Shown here piece after piece: positions 6,645-12,561 of a stretch of DNA of 12,561 nt. Under the pieces are notes generated by a model. That model had not been told where the DNA came from. It made no database searches and was given only the letters and a program-made list of their open reading frames with translations. Within the stretch, counting starts at the first letter, position 1. The number at the start of each line of letters is the position of its first letter. The position numbers and the translations under genes were made by a program. This stretch comes from UBA4717 sp045577925 (GTDB taxonomy: Bacteria; Bacillota; Clostridia; Oscillospirales; CAG-272), in NCBI GenBank assembly GCA_045577925.1, contig JAZNJH010000053.1:1-12561 (forward strand). The letters run 5' to 3'.

Positions 6645-7328
6645 ATGAAAAAAAACAGTAATCTTTCGGTTTTAACCAAGGGTATACTCAAGGAAAACCC
6701 CGTGTTTATCCTTATTCTCGGAACTTGCCCCACCCTTGCAACAACAAATAATGTTATCGGCGCTTTCGGTATGGGCATAGCAGCACTTGCCGTACTCGTG
6801 TGTTCCAATATACTGATCTCGCTTCTCAGAAAAATCATACCTGACAATGTAAGAATTCCGTGCTATATAGTAATAATAGCAGGATTTGTTACAATAGTTG
6901 AAATGGTGGTGAAAGCGTTCTTTCCTGAACTGTATGAAATGTTGGGAGTATATTTGGCGCTTATAACTGTAAACTGCATAATTCTCGGCAGAGCAGAAAT
7001 GTTTGCAAGCAAAAACAACGTTGTGAGATCAGGTTTTGACGGACTTGGAATGGGAATAGGATTCACATTGGCTCTTTGCGCGATGGCGACCATAAGGGAA
7101 GTGCTCGGAGCAGGAAGCTTTGCAGGAATTGCGATTCCGTTCATGGCTGACTATAAGATCGAATTTTTCATCAAAGCCCCAGGTGGTATGCTTGTATACG
7201 GTCTTCTTATAGCACTTGTCTATAAGATAACGTCGGGAAAGGGACCGAAAAAGAGAGAGTTTAACTGTAGCGCTTGCCCGTCGGCACAGTATTGCAGTAA
7301 CGGCGCATGTGTAAAGGAGGTAGAATAA
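6645..7328 (+). CDS. rnfE: Rnf complex subunit RnfE with four-Cys C-terminal tail
   Basis: RnfE is a six-helix integral membrane subunit homologous to NqrD. It pairs with RnfA as an inverted-topology partner, and together they hold an intramembrane 2Fe-2S cluster. The 227-residue product has the family motifs LGTCPTLATTNN (25-36) and GVYLALITVNCIILGRAE (101-118). Cys28 and Cys111 are the expected cluster ligands. After the last helix (about 183-194) comes a basic linker and a tail with Cys208, Cys211, Cys217 and Cys222 (CX2CX5CX4C), beyond the usual end of about 200 residues. The basic N-terminus suggests that both ends are cytoplasmic. One base separates it from rnfG, and it is followed closely by rnfA. 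Confidence 0.95.
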   Translation: MKKNSNLSVLTKGILKENPVFILILGTCPTLATTNNVIGAFGMGIAALAVLVCSNILISLLRKIIPDNVRIPCYIVIIAGFVTIVEMVVKAFFPELYEMLGVYLALITVNCIILGRAEMFASKNNVVRSGFDGLGMGIGFTLALCAMATIREVLGAGSFAGIAIPFMADYKIEFFIKAPGGMLVYGLLIALVYKITSGKGPKKREFNCSACPSAQYCSNGACVKEVE

Positions 7329-7329
7329 A

Positions 7330-7929
7330 ATGGAGCTTTTTAAGACTTTAATTGTTATTTTGCTATCCTCAGTACTTCTCAACAACTACGTACTTAGCCG
7401 TTTTCTCGGGATCTGTCCGTTTTTAGGTGTATCCAAAAAAATTGATCAGGCAGTGGGAATGGGAGTGTCGGTAACAGCAGTAATGCTTTTGGCGACGGCA
7501 GTTACCTGGCCGATTCAGTATTTCGTACTTGAACGTTTTGGACTCGGATACATGCAGACGATAGTGTTCATCCTTGTAATAGCAGCTCTTGTTCAGATGC
7601 TTGAAAATCTATTAAAGAAATTTTCACCGTCATTACATAAAGGACTCGGTGTCTATCTTCCGCTAATAACAACAAACTGTGCAGTTCTCGGTGTTGCTAT
7701 CAACAATATTACAGATGGATATAATTTCCTTGAATCTATGGTAAGCTCACTTGGCGTAGGTCTTGGCTTCTTGCTTGCAATGGTTCTGTTTTCAGGTGTT
7801 CGTTCCCGTATCGACGAAAGCGAAGTTCCCGAAAGCTTCAAGGGACTTGCAGTAACACTCATAGCCGCTTCATTTATCTCGCTTGCTTTTATGGGATTTG
7901 CGGGACTAGTAGATAACCTGTTTGCATAA
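7330..7929 (+). CDS. rnfA: Rnf complex subunit RnfA
   Basis: RnfA is a six-helix integral membrane subunit homologous to NqrE and the inverted-topology partner of RnfE. The 199-residue product has the usual length. It shows the motifs LLNNYVLSRFLGICPFLGVS (16-35) and LGVYLPLITTNCAVLGVA (106-123). Cys29 and Cys117 are the expected ligands contributed by this subunit to the membrane 2Fe-2S cluster. GLGFLLAM (142 region) and the short charged loop RSRIDESEVPESFKG near residue 158-172 are also typical. It starts one base after the rnfE stop, with a GGAGG ribosome binding site inside the end of rnfE. Confidence 0.97.
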   Translation: MELFKTLIVILLSSVLLNNYVLSRFLGICPFLGVSKKIDQAVGMGVSVTAVMLLATAVTWPIQYFVLERFGLGYMQTIVFILVIAALVQMLENLLKKFSPSLHKGLGVYLPLITTNCAVLGVAINNITDGYNFLESMVSSLGVGLGFLLAMVLFSGVRSRIDESEVPESFKGLAVTLIAASFISLAFMGFAGLVDNLFA

Positions 7930-7941
7930 GGAGGGAATAGA

Positions 7942-8781
7942 ATGCTGAATAATATTTTAATTGCCCTCGCTGTGGTAGGTGCCGTAGGACTTATAGCAGG
8001 TATACTTCTTGCACTCATCTCACATTTCTTTGCAGTACCGGATGACGAAAAGGTGAAAGCGGTTCGTGCTTGTCTTCCCGGTATAAATTGCGGAGCATGC
8101 GGATATAAGGGCTGTGATGACTACGCAGTCGCAGTAGCTGATGGCGAAGCCAAAGCAAATCTTTGCGTGCCAGGAGCGGCAGATGCGGCAAAAGAAATAG
8201 GCGAATTACTTGGTATTGAAGTTGAAGCACCAAAAGATGTAGTTGCTTTTGTCCACTGCAACGGTACGTGCGAAGCGACATCAAAGAGAGCGGTATATGA
8301 CGGTATTTCGAGCTGTAAAGCGGCATCAATGCTTTTTGGCGGACCTGATGCGTGCAGTTACGGATGTATGGGACTAGGTGACTGTGCAACAGCATGTCCT
8401 GCTGATGCAATATGCATGAAGGATGGTGTAGCACGAGTAGATACAACAAGATGCCTTGGATGCGGACTGTGTGAAAGTATATGCCCGAAAAATATTATTT
8501 CTATGGTTCCGCAGGAAACGTCGGTAGTAGTAATGTGTAGTAACAATGATAAGGGCGCAGATGCAAGAAAAGTATGTACTAATGCCTGTATCGGGTGCAA
8601 GAAATGCGAGAAAACTTGTCCTAACGGAGCGATAACAGTAGTGAATAATCTTGCTAAAATTGATTATGATAAATGTACAGGTTGTGTACTTTGCGTAATT
8701 GAGTGCCCAACCAAATGTCTTAAACATGTTTTCTTTCCCGACCTTAGCGAATCTGTTGAGGAAATCTTAGCAAATGAATAA
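7942..8781 (+). CDS. rnfB: Rnf complex subunit RnfB, polyferredoxin subunit
   Basis: RnfB is the membrane-anchored iron-sulfur subunit thought to accept electrons from reduced ferredoxin. The 279-residue product has an N-terminal helix (about 4-27), then the four-Cys Fes domain C50-X2-C53-X4-C58-X16-C75. Several 4Fe-4S motifs follow: C138/C142/C148/C152, C171/C174/C177/C181, C216/C219/C222/C226, and C245/C248/C251/C255. Further cysteines at 106, 110, 125, 158 and 212 may complete bonding sets. This multi-cluster form is the clostridial type, longer than the roughly 190-residue proteobacterial protein. It closes the rnfCDGEAB set, and its end overlaps the next start by 8 bases. Confidence 0.96.
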   Translation: MLNNILIALAVVGAVGLIAGILLALISHFFAVPDDEKVKAVRACLPGINCGACGYKGCDDYAVAVADGEAKANLCVPGAADAAKEIGELLGIEVEAPKDVVAFVHCNGTCEATSKRAVYDGISSCKAASMLFGGPDACSYGCMGLGDCATACPADAICMKDGVARVDTTRCLGCGLCESICPKNIISMVPQETSVVVMCSNNDKGADARKVCTNACIGCKKCEKTCPNGAITVVNNLAKIDYDKCTGCVLCVIECPTKCLKHVFFPDLSESVEEILANE

Positions 8782-9187
8782 ATCAACACAAAAAGCGCCC
8801 ATCGTGACAAACGGTGGGCGAAAAATTAAAAATGATGTTATTTTCATAGTATTATTACTGTTGATTATTTCATGCATAGGACTTATATACTCATTGTCAC
8901 GTGCAGATGGAGATACGGTTATAGTAACAGTTAACGGAGAAATAACGGGTGAATATGCCCTTAGCCATAATCTGACGATCGATATAAAATCCGGAGAGGA
9001 ACAGCATAATATTCTTCTAATAGAAGATGGTCGCGCATTTGTAAAAGACGCGAGCTGTCCCGACGGAATTTGTGTGGCACATAAGCCCATTTCAAAGGAC
9101 TCGGAAAGCATAGTTTGCCTTCCGAATAAGGTGGTTATAACCGTTAAAAAGTCAGAGATTTCTGATTCTCCCGATATAATTGCTTAA
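8774..9187 (+). CDS. NusG domain II-containing membrane protein (EetA-like)
   Basis: The 137-residue protein has a short basic cytoplasmic start, one transmembrane helix (about 21-42) and an extracytosolic domain of the NusG_II (DUF1312) type. That domain carries the family core CPDGIC (Cys95, Cys100) and a following VCLPNKVVI stretch (Cys115). Despite the name it lacks the NusG transcription factor core and is not a transcription factor. In Firmicutes this small protein usually sits beside a Gx-transporter-family gene, and from memory the pair corresponds to EetA/EetB of the Listeria extracellular electron transfer locus. The precise function is unknown. The overlap with rnfB and a GAGGAA site within rnfB indicate co-translation with the Rnf genes. 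The cysteines are conserved in the family and could be redox-active or structural. Confidence 0.85.
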   Translation: MNKSTQKAPIVTNGGRKIKNDVIFIVLLLLIISCIGLIYSLSRADGDTVIVTVNGEITGEYALSHNLTIDIKSGEEQHNILLIEDGRAFVKDASCPDGICVAHKPISKDSESIVCLPNKVVITVKKSEISDSPDIIA

Positions 9188-9199
9188 AAGGTGGCTTTC

Positions 9200-9715
9200 A
9201 TGCAAAATAAAAAAGGTAAAATATACAGAATAACTTTTTTAGCAGTTTGTGCAACGGTTGCTCTTGTGCTTTCATATATCGAAACACTCCTTCCGCCGCT
9301 TGTAGCAGCTGTGCCCGGCATAAAGCTTGGACTGCCGAATATAGTTATTATATTCGTTTTGTATCGCTTTGGAATCAGGGACGCAGCGGTAGTTTCATTA
9401 GTAAGACTAATAGCAGTAGTAATGTTGTTTGGCAATGCGATGATGTTTGCTTATAGTATTGCAGGAGCAGCGCTAAGCCTTGTTTGTATGACTGTGCTTA
9501 AAAAAATCGATATACTTTCTATGATTGGTGTCAGCGTTGCAGGAGCAGTGTCACATAATTTAGGACAGGTTCTTGTTGCAATGCTGTTGCTTGAAACTGC
9601 AGAAATAGGATACTATATGATAGCACTAGCTATAAGCGGCACAGTGTCGGGAATTTTTGTCGGGATAGCAGGATCTTATCTTACAAAAAAGCTATTGACA
9701 AAAAATTATCAATAG
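9200..9715 (+). CDS. Gx transporter family membrane protein (EetB-like)
   Basis: A polytopic membrane protein of 171 residues with about five hydrophobic segments. It belongs to the family labelled heptaprenyl diphosphate synthase component I or Gx transporter. Recognisable motifs, in order, are VPGIKLGLPNIVIIFVLYRFG, then LVRLIAVVMLFGNAMMFAYSIAG, then AGAVSHNLGQVLVAMLL. The synthase label comes from an old assignment, and nothing here suggests prenyltransferase chemistry (no DDxxD motif). The fold resembles small ECF-type substrate-binding membrane proteins. I chose ATG 9200 because AAAAGGTGG (9186-9194) lies 5 bases upstream. An in-frame GTG at 9191 sits inside that ribosome binding site and has none of its own. 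Last gene of the operon that starts with rnfC; no terminator is visible after it. Confidence 0.85.
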   Translation: MQNKKGKIYRITFLAVCATVALVLSYIETLLPPLVAAVPGIKLGLPNIVIIFVLYRFGIRDAAVVSLVRLIAVVMLFGNAMMFAYSIAGAALSLVCMTVLKKIDILSMIGVSVAGAVSHNLGQVLVAMLLLETAEIGYYMIALAISGTVSGIFVGIAGSYLTKKLLTKNYQ

Positions 9716-9718
9716 TTG

Positions 9719-9747
9719 TTGACAATTTGTTATACATATGCTAGAAT
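9719..9747 (+). promoter_or_regulatory. Sigma-A promoter of the double-domain lipoprotein
   Basis: TTGACA (9719-9724) and TAGAAT (9742-9747) are separated by 17 bases, with TG upstream of the -10 (TGC-TAGAAT). The promoter starts 3 bases after the stop codon of the preceding gene. The lipoprotein can therefore be expressed independently of, and in addition to, readthrough from the rnf operon. Confidence 0.85.
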
Positions 9748-9793
9748 AATTTAGGTGTTAATGATACCATAATTAGAATTAAGGAGAAACACT

Positions 9794-10795
9794 ATGAAAA
9801 GAATTTTAAGCATTGTTCTTTGTGTGCTCATGATTCTCACGAGCCTTGTTTTTGTTGGATGTGAGAAGGATGCTCAGAACGTTAAGTTTGGTCTTGGTCT
9901 GCATAGCGCAGTTGCCAAAGCAACCGATGCAGACGGCGAATCAAACGGACAGGGTCAGGTAGCAATAACTGCAGCAGCTGTTATGATTGATGAAAACGGC
10001 AAAATAGTAAAATGCGCCATTGACAGTGCAGATAATACCGTAAATTATACTGCAAACGGTAAGGCAATAGCAGCAGAGTCATTTTTAACCAAATATGAAA
10101 AAGGCGATAACTACAACATGAAGCTTTACGGCGGAGCAGCCAAGGAATGGTACGAGCAGGTTGATGCTTTCTGCGCACTTGTAGTCGGAAAAACTGCTGA
10201 TGAAGTAAAAGCTCTCGTTGCTGAAGGCAACAAGGGAACTGACGAGGTTGTAAACGCAGGCTGCACGATCATGATTGCAGACTTTGTATATGCACTTGTT
10301 GATGCAATAGACAACGCAACTGAATCAAACGCAACAGCCGATGATGAAGTTAAGCTTGGAGTGTTCACAGAGCAGTCACTCAAGGATGCAACAGAAGAAG
10401 CAAATGGTCAGAATAAGCTCGAAACAACTGTATTTGCAGCTGCAGTAGATGCTAATGGCAAAATCGTTGTTTCTTCAAACGATTGCGTACAGGTTGTATT
10501 CACGTTTGATGCAAACGGCGCATCCACCTATGATACAACAGCAGAAGTTGTAAGCAAAAAGGAAAAAGGCGAAGCATACGGCATGAGCCTGTATGGAGCT
10601 GACCTCAACGGCGACGGTGAGGTTAAGGAATGGTTTGAACAGTCTGCTATATTTGATGCAGCATGTGTAGGCAAAACAGCAGGTGACGTTGAAACACTTC
10701 TTGCAGACACTAATTACGGCAGCGATGAGCTTCAGACCGCAGGTTGTACAATTCTTGTAAACGGACTTGTAAAGGCTGCAGCAAAGATAGGCTGA
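9794..10795 (+). CDS. Tandem-domain secreted lipoprotein, candidate flavin-carrying protein
   Basis: A 333-residue exported lipoprotein. Its signal peptide has a basic start (MKR), a hydrophobic core and a lipobox ending FVGC, so Cys23 would be lipidated and membrane-anchored outside. The mature part is two tandem copies of one domain (about 30-171 and 187-333). The copies share VK(F/L)G at their start, a (A/D)ENGKI / DANGKI hairpin, KEW(Y/F)EQ, VGKTA-x-(D/E)V, and AGCTI at 155-159 and 316-320. The AGCTI motif sits near the domain end and is followed by a helix, as does (S/T)GAT in FMN_bind domains, making Thr158 and Thr319 candidate flavin sites. I recall related gut Firmicutes lipoproteins with SSVTI at this place. 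Copy 2 alone has an acidic DxNxDG loop (270-275). It has its own promoter and precedes apbE. Covalent flavinylation is inferred, not shown. Confidence 0.7.
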   Translation: MKRILSIVLCVLMILTSLVFVGCEKDAQNVKFGLGLHSAVAKATDADGESNGQGQVAITAAAVMIDENGKIVKCAIDSADNTVNYTANGKAIAAESFLTKYEKGDNYNMKLYGGAAKEWYEQVDAFCALVVGKTADEVKALVAEGNKGTDEVVNAGCTIMIADFVYALVDAIDNATESNATADDEVKLGVFTEQSLKDATEEANGQNKLETTVFAAAVDANGKIVVSSNDCVQVVFTFDANGASTYDTTAEVVSKKEKGEAYGMSLYGADLNGDGEVKEWFEQSAIFDAACVGKTAGDVETLLADTNYGSDELQTAGCTILVNGLVKAAAKIG

Positions 10796-10809
10796 TAAAA
10801 AACTGATAT

Positions 10810-10839
10810 AAAAATGGGAGGGGAACCTCCCATTTTTAA
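10810..10839 (+). terminator. Terminator between lipoprotein gene and apbE
   Basis: A 12-bp stem, AAAAATGGGAGG (10810-10821) with 10826-10837, has a GGAA tetraloop and ends in five T. It begins 15 bases after the lipoprotein stop and ends about 20 bases before the apbE ATG. There is no room for a promoter in between, so apbE is probably expressed by partial readthrough. Confidence 0.8.
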
Positions 10840-10859
10840 AATCCTCGGGAGAAACTGAA

Positions 10860-11897
10860 ATGAAAAAAAGCATTTCTTTGTTATTGCTTATAGTTATATT
10901 TCTGCAAAATATATTCCTCGTTTCATGCAACCAAAAACTTAATAAGTATTCTGCGTATTCCTTTGATTATTTTGATACGGTAACAACGGTAACAGGCTAT
11001 CAAAAAAGCAAGGAAGAGTTTGATTCTGTAAGCTCACAAATTATGTCTGAACTTGAAATGTATCACCGCAATTTTAATATATATACGCGATATCAGGGAC
11101 TTAATAATCTTTGCACAATAAATGAGCTTTCAGACGGAATGCACCGTACGGTTGAAGTAAACAGAAGTATTATAGATATGCTTTTATATGCCAAGGATAT
11201 GTATTATAAAACAAACGGCAAGGTAAACGTAGCCTCGGGAAGCGTTTTGTCAATATGGCATGAATACAGAGAAGAAGGAAAAACTCTTCCTCCTATTGAC
11301 AAGCTTGAAGAAGCCTCGAAGCATATCAATATAGAAGATGTGCTCATTGATGAAGAGAATTGTACCGTAACACTGCTTGATCCCCAAATGAAGCTTGACG
11401 TTGGAGCGGTTGCTAAAGGATATGCTGTTGAAATGGTTGCAAAGAAGCTTGAAGAAGATGGGATAGACGGATACGTAATAAACGTTGGCGGCAATGTCAG
11501 GACTGTCGGCAAACGCGGCGACGGTAAAGATTGGCTTGTAGGAATTGAGAACCCTGAAAGCAATGAAGATGAGCCATATTTTGCATATCTCGAGCTAGCG
11601 GGAGAATCTCTTGTAACCAGCGGATCATATCAGAGATATTATACAGTAGACGGTAAACGCTACCACCATATTATTGACCTTGAAACACTTTACCCGAACG
11701 ATGACTACCTCTCAGTTTCTGTGGTTTGTAAAAGCTCAGCGCTTGGCGACGTGCTTTCAACGGCGCTTTTCTGTATGACCACTGAAGAGGGCCTTGAAAT
11801 GATAGAATCAATCCCCGAAGCAGAAGCAATGTGGGTAACACTAAAGGGAGAAAAATTAACATCAAGTGGATTTGATGAGTACACAACAGAAGGATAA
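10860..11897 (+). CDS. apbE: FAD:protein FMN transferase, lipoprotein
   Basis: ApbE transfers the FMN part of FAD to a Thr or Ser of target proteins such as RnfG, RnfD and NqrC, outside the membrane, with Mg2+. The 345-residue product starts with a lipoprotein signal (lipobox LVSC, Cys23). Family motifs are, in order, DVGAVAKGYA (180-189), INVGGNVRTVGK (207-218), TSGSYQRYY (253-261) with HHIID (269-273), and ALGDVLSTALF (294-304), whose Asp is a metal ligand. The usual DPKTGYP after HHI reads DLETLYPN here, so the Gly is replaced by Leu. It has a GGGAG ribosome binding site. It sits directly after a candidate target lipoprotein and downstream of rnfD and rnfG, the classical targets. Confidence 0.93.
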   Translation: MKKSISLLLLIVIFLQNIFLVSCNQKLNKYSAYSFDYFDTVTTVTGYQKSKEEFDSVSSQIMSELEMYHRNFNIYTRYQGLNNLCTINELSDGMHRTVEVNRSIIDMLLYAKDMYYKTNGKVNVASGSVLSIWHEYREEGKTLPPIDKLEEASKHINIEDVLIDEENCTVTLLDPQMKLDVGAVAKGYAVEMVAKKLEEDGIDGYVINVGGNVRTVGKRGDGKDWLVGIENPESNEDEPYFAYLELAGESLVTSGSYQRYYTVDGKRYHHIIDLETLYPNDDYLSVSVVCKSSALGDVLSTALFCMTTEEGLEMIESIPEAEAMWVTLKGEKLTSSGFDEYTTEG

Positions 11898-11928
11898 AAA
11901 GGAAAGACGCTGAGTCTTTCCTTTTTTA
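11896..11928 (+). terminator. Terminator of apbE
   Basis: A 13-bp stem, AAAAAGGAAAGAC (11896-11908) with 11914-11926, has loop GCTGA and ends in T6. It overlaps the apbE stop codon by two bases and closes the redox gene cluster. Confidence 0.9.
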
Positions 11929-11956
11929 AATGTATAATATTAAATTACAAAACTTA

Positions 11957-11985
11957 TTGACAATCATATTTAATTGTGATAAAAT
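11957..11985 (+). promoter_or_regulatory. Sigma-A promoter of the tRNA-Leu pair
   Basis: TTGACA (11957-11962), a 17-base spacer and TAAAAT (11980-11985) lie 11 bases before the first tRNA-like sequence. No terminator is visible before the second, so both are probably on one transcript. Confidence 0.85.
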
Positions 11986-11996
11986 ATTAAATACTT

Positions 11997-12077
11997 GCGG
12001 GCGTGGCGGAATTGGCAGACACGCTAGACTTAGGATCTAGTGTCAACGACGTGGGGGTTCAAGTCCCTGAAGGTTTG
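11997..12077 (+). tRNA. tRNA-Leu(UAG), 3' acceptor strand damaged, likely pseudo-tRNA
   Basis: The 5' acceptor strand GCGGGCG (11997-12003), the leucine-type D arm, the anticodon stem-loop CTAGA-CTTAGGA-TCTAG with anticodon UAG, and a long variable arm (GTC/GAC) are intact. T-loop TTCAAGT follows a GGGGG strand. The 3' side then fails: CCCTG pairs only 4 of 5 (one G-U), and the next seven bases (AAGGTTT) do not pair with the acceptor. Shifting by two bases lets GGTTTGC pair 6 of 7, using G-U pairs, at the cost of two extra nucleotides and no A73. No CCA is encoded. Probably inactive or assembled differently in vivo. Confidence 0.6.
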
Positions 12078-12126
12078 CTAACGAAGTACGGCTCGTGTAA
12101 ATGCTAACAACCAAAATTTAATATCT

Positions 12127-12207
12127 GCGCCAGTGGCGGAATTGGCAGACGCGCTAGACTTAGGATCTAGTATCTCCGATGTGCAGGTTCGATTCCTGTC
12201 ATCCGCA
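12127..12207 (+). tRNA. tRNA-Leu(UAG), second copy, mismatched acceptor stem
   Basis: The D arm, the anticodon stem-loop (anticodon UAG) and flanks are nearly identical to the first copy over about 39 bases. The variable arm (ATC/GAT) and T arm (GCAGG-TTCGATT-CCTGT) are well formed. The 3' acceptor strand CATCCGC (12200-12206) is followed by discriminator A and no CCA. The 5' strand GCGCCAG pairs with it at only 4 of 7 positions (three internal mismatches). The 5' strand of the first copy would pair better (6 of 7 including one G-U). It could be a weak but working gene or a product of recombination between repeats. Confidence 0.75.
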
Positions 12208-12238
12208 TTAAATTCACTTTTAAAACGAGGTGTTTTAT

Positions 12239-12561
12239 ATGATTATTGGAAGAAACGAAAGAAATCCTGAAAATCTTGATAATCCCTTTGGCGGAGAAGG
12301 AAATCTTGAATTAGATCATCTTTTGAAATCTCCTCTTTGCCCTACCAACATGAATATGTTTGCTGTTGCTACACTGGAACCAGGCTCAACTATTGGTTAC
12401 CATCAGCATGTTGGTGAAAGCGAGTGCTATTACATAATTTCCGGTAAAGGTCAGTATAATGACGACGGTTGCACACGCCGTTTAGTTCCTGGTGACGTTA
12501 CCTTTACAGCAAGCGGTCACAGCCACAGCCTTAAAAATATTGGTGATGATGACCTGGTTTT
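12239..12561 (+). CDS. Cupin domain protein, 3' end beyond window
   Basis: The first 107 residues of a small cupin (single beta-barrel) protein; the reading frame is open to the window edge. Motif 1 is complete: EPGSTIGYHQHVGESECYYIISGKG gives metal ligands His55, His57 and Glu62. Motif 2 (GDVTFTASGHSHSLKN) gives His94, with Ala where a Pro is usual. This fits a metal-binding cupin of the mannose-6-phosphate isomerase-like or sugar-related type, but the substrate cannot be told. The ATG is preceded by ACGAGGTG about 7 bases upstream. It follows the tRNA pair without a visible promoter of its own. Confidence 0.85.
   Translation, partial: MIIGRNERNPENLDNPFGGEGNLELDHLLKSPLCPTNMNMFAVATLEPGSTIGYHQHVGESECYYIISGKGQYNDDGCTRRLVPGDVTFTASGHSHSLKNIGDDDLV

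Noticed and set aside
8374..8727. Minus-strand open frames opposite rnfB
   Set aside because: The Cys-rich codons of rnfB leave the opposite strand open; no start signal and no family resemblance.
8774..9187. Transcription elongation factor NusG
   Set aside because: Only the domain-II-like part is present, preceded by a transmembrane helix; the NusG N-terminal domain and KOW arrangement are missing.
9695..9700. A second TTGACA upstream of the lipoprotein gene
   Set aside because: No -10-like hexamer lies at 16-18 bases from it; the TTGACA at 9719 has a proper partner.
9200..9715. Heptaprenyl diphosphate synthase subunit
   Set aside because: The family carries that old label, but the sequence is a polytopic membrane protein with no prenyltransferase Asp-rich motif.

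Overview
The window looks like a chromosomal segment of an AT-rich, low-GC Gram-positive anaerobe of the class Clostridia, probably an uncultured gut Oscillospiraceae/Ruminococcaceae-type lineage. The grounds are the clostridial gene order rnfCDGEAB, near-consensus sigma-A promoters (TTGACA-17-TATAAT type), strong GGAGG-like ribosome binding sites, many intrinsic terminators, and a secreted lipoprotein of a type I associate with gut Firmicutes. Taxonomy is inferred from gene content and style only.

Layout. Positions 1-182 hold a 15-bp inverted repeat and two back-to-back terminators. The minus strand then carries an unrecognised two-helix membrane protein (183-698) and the ribosomal protein operon rplM-rpsI (1671 down to 820), with a consensus promoter and a leader hairpin. 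Divergently, ridA (1975-2346) has its own promoter and terminator. The stretch 2390-3249 has no intact gene. It contains a promoter-to-terminator unit (about 2511-2985) whose only well-initiated reading frame stops after three codons, and then the promoter and a terminator-like leader hairpin of the rnf operon.

The centre is one tightly packed operon, rnfC-D-G-E-A-B (3250-8781), continuing without a break into a NusG-domain-II membrane protein and a Gx-transporter-family membrane protein (8774-9715). A separately promoted lipoprotein with two tandem domains (9794-10795) follows, then the lipoprotein flavin transferase ApbE (10860-11897). Read together, this is a membrane redox module. RnfC, RnfB and the other Rnf subunits would couple ferredoxin:NAD+ electron transfer to ion pumping. 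ApbE would attach FMN to RnfD and RnfG, and perhaps to the lipoprotein, outside the membrane. The NusG_II/Gx pair and the lipoprotein resemble parts of Gram-positive extracellular electron transfer loci. The module could therefore connect Rnf to an extracytosolic flavin protein; this is inference.

Unusual details are an RnfG with two complete FMN-attachment motifs, an RnfE with a C-terminal four-cysteine tail, a lipoprotein carrying AGCT where FMN_bind domains have SGAT, and a terminator between that lipoprotein and apbE. The right end carries two tandem tRNA-Leu(UAG) sequences, both with damaged acceptor stems, and the start of a cupin protein that runs off the window.
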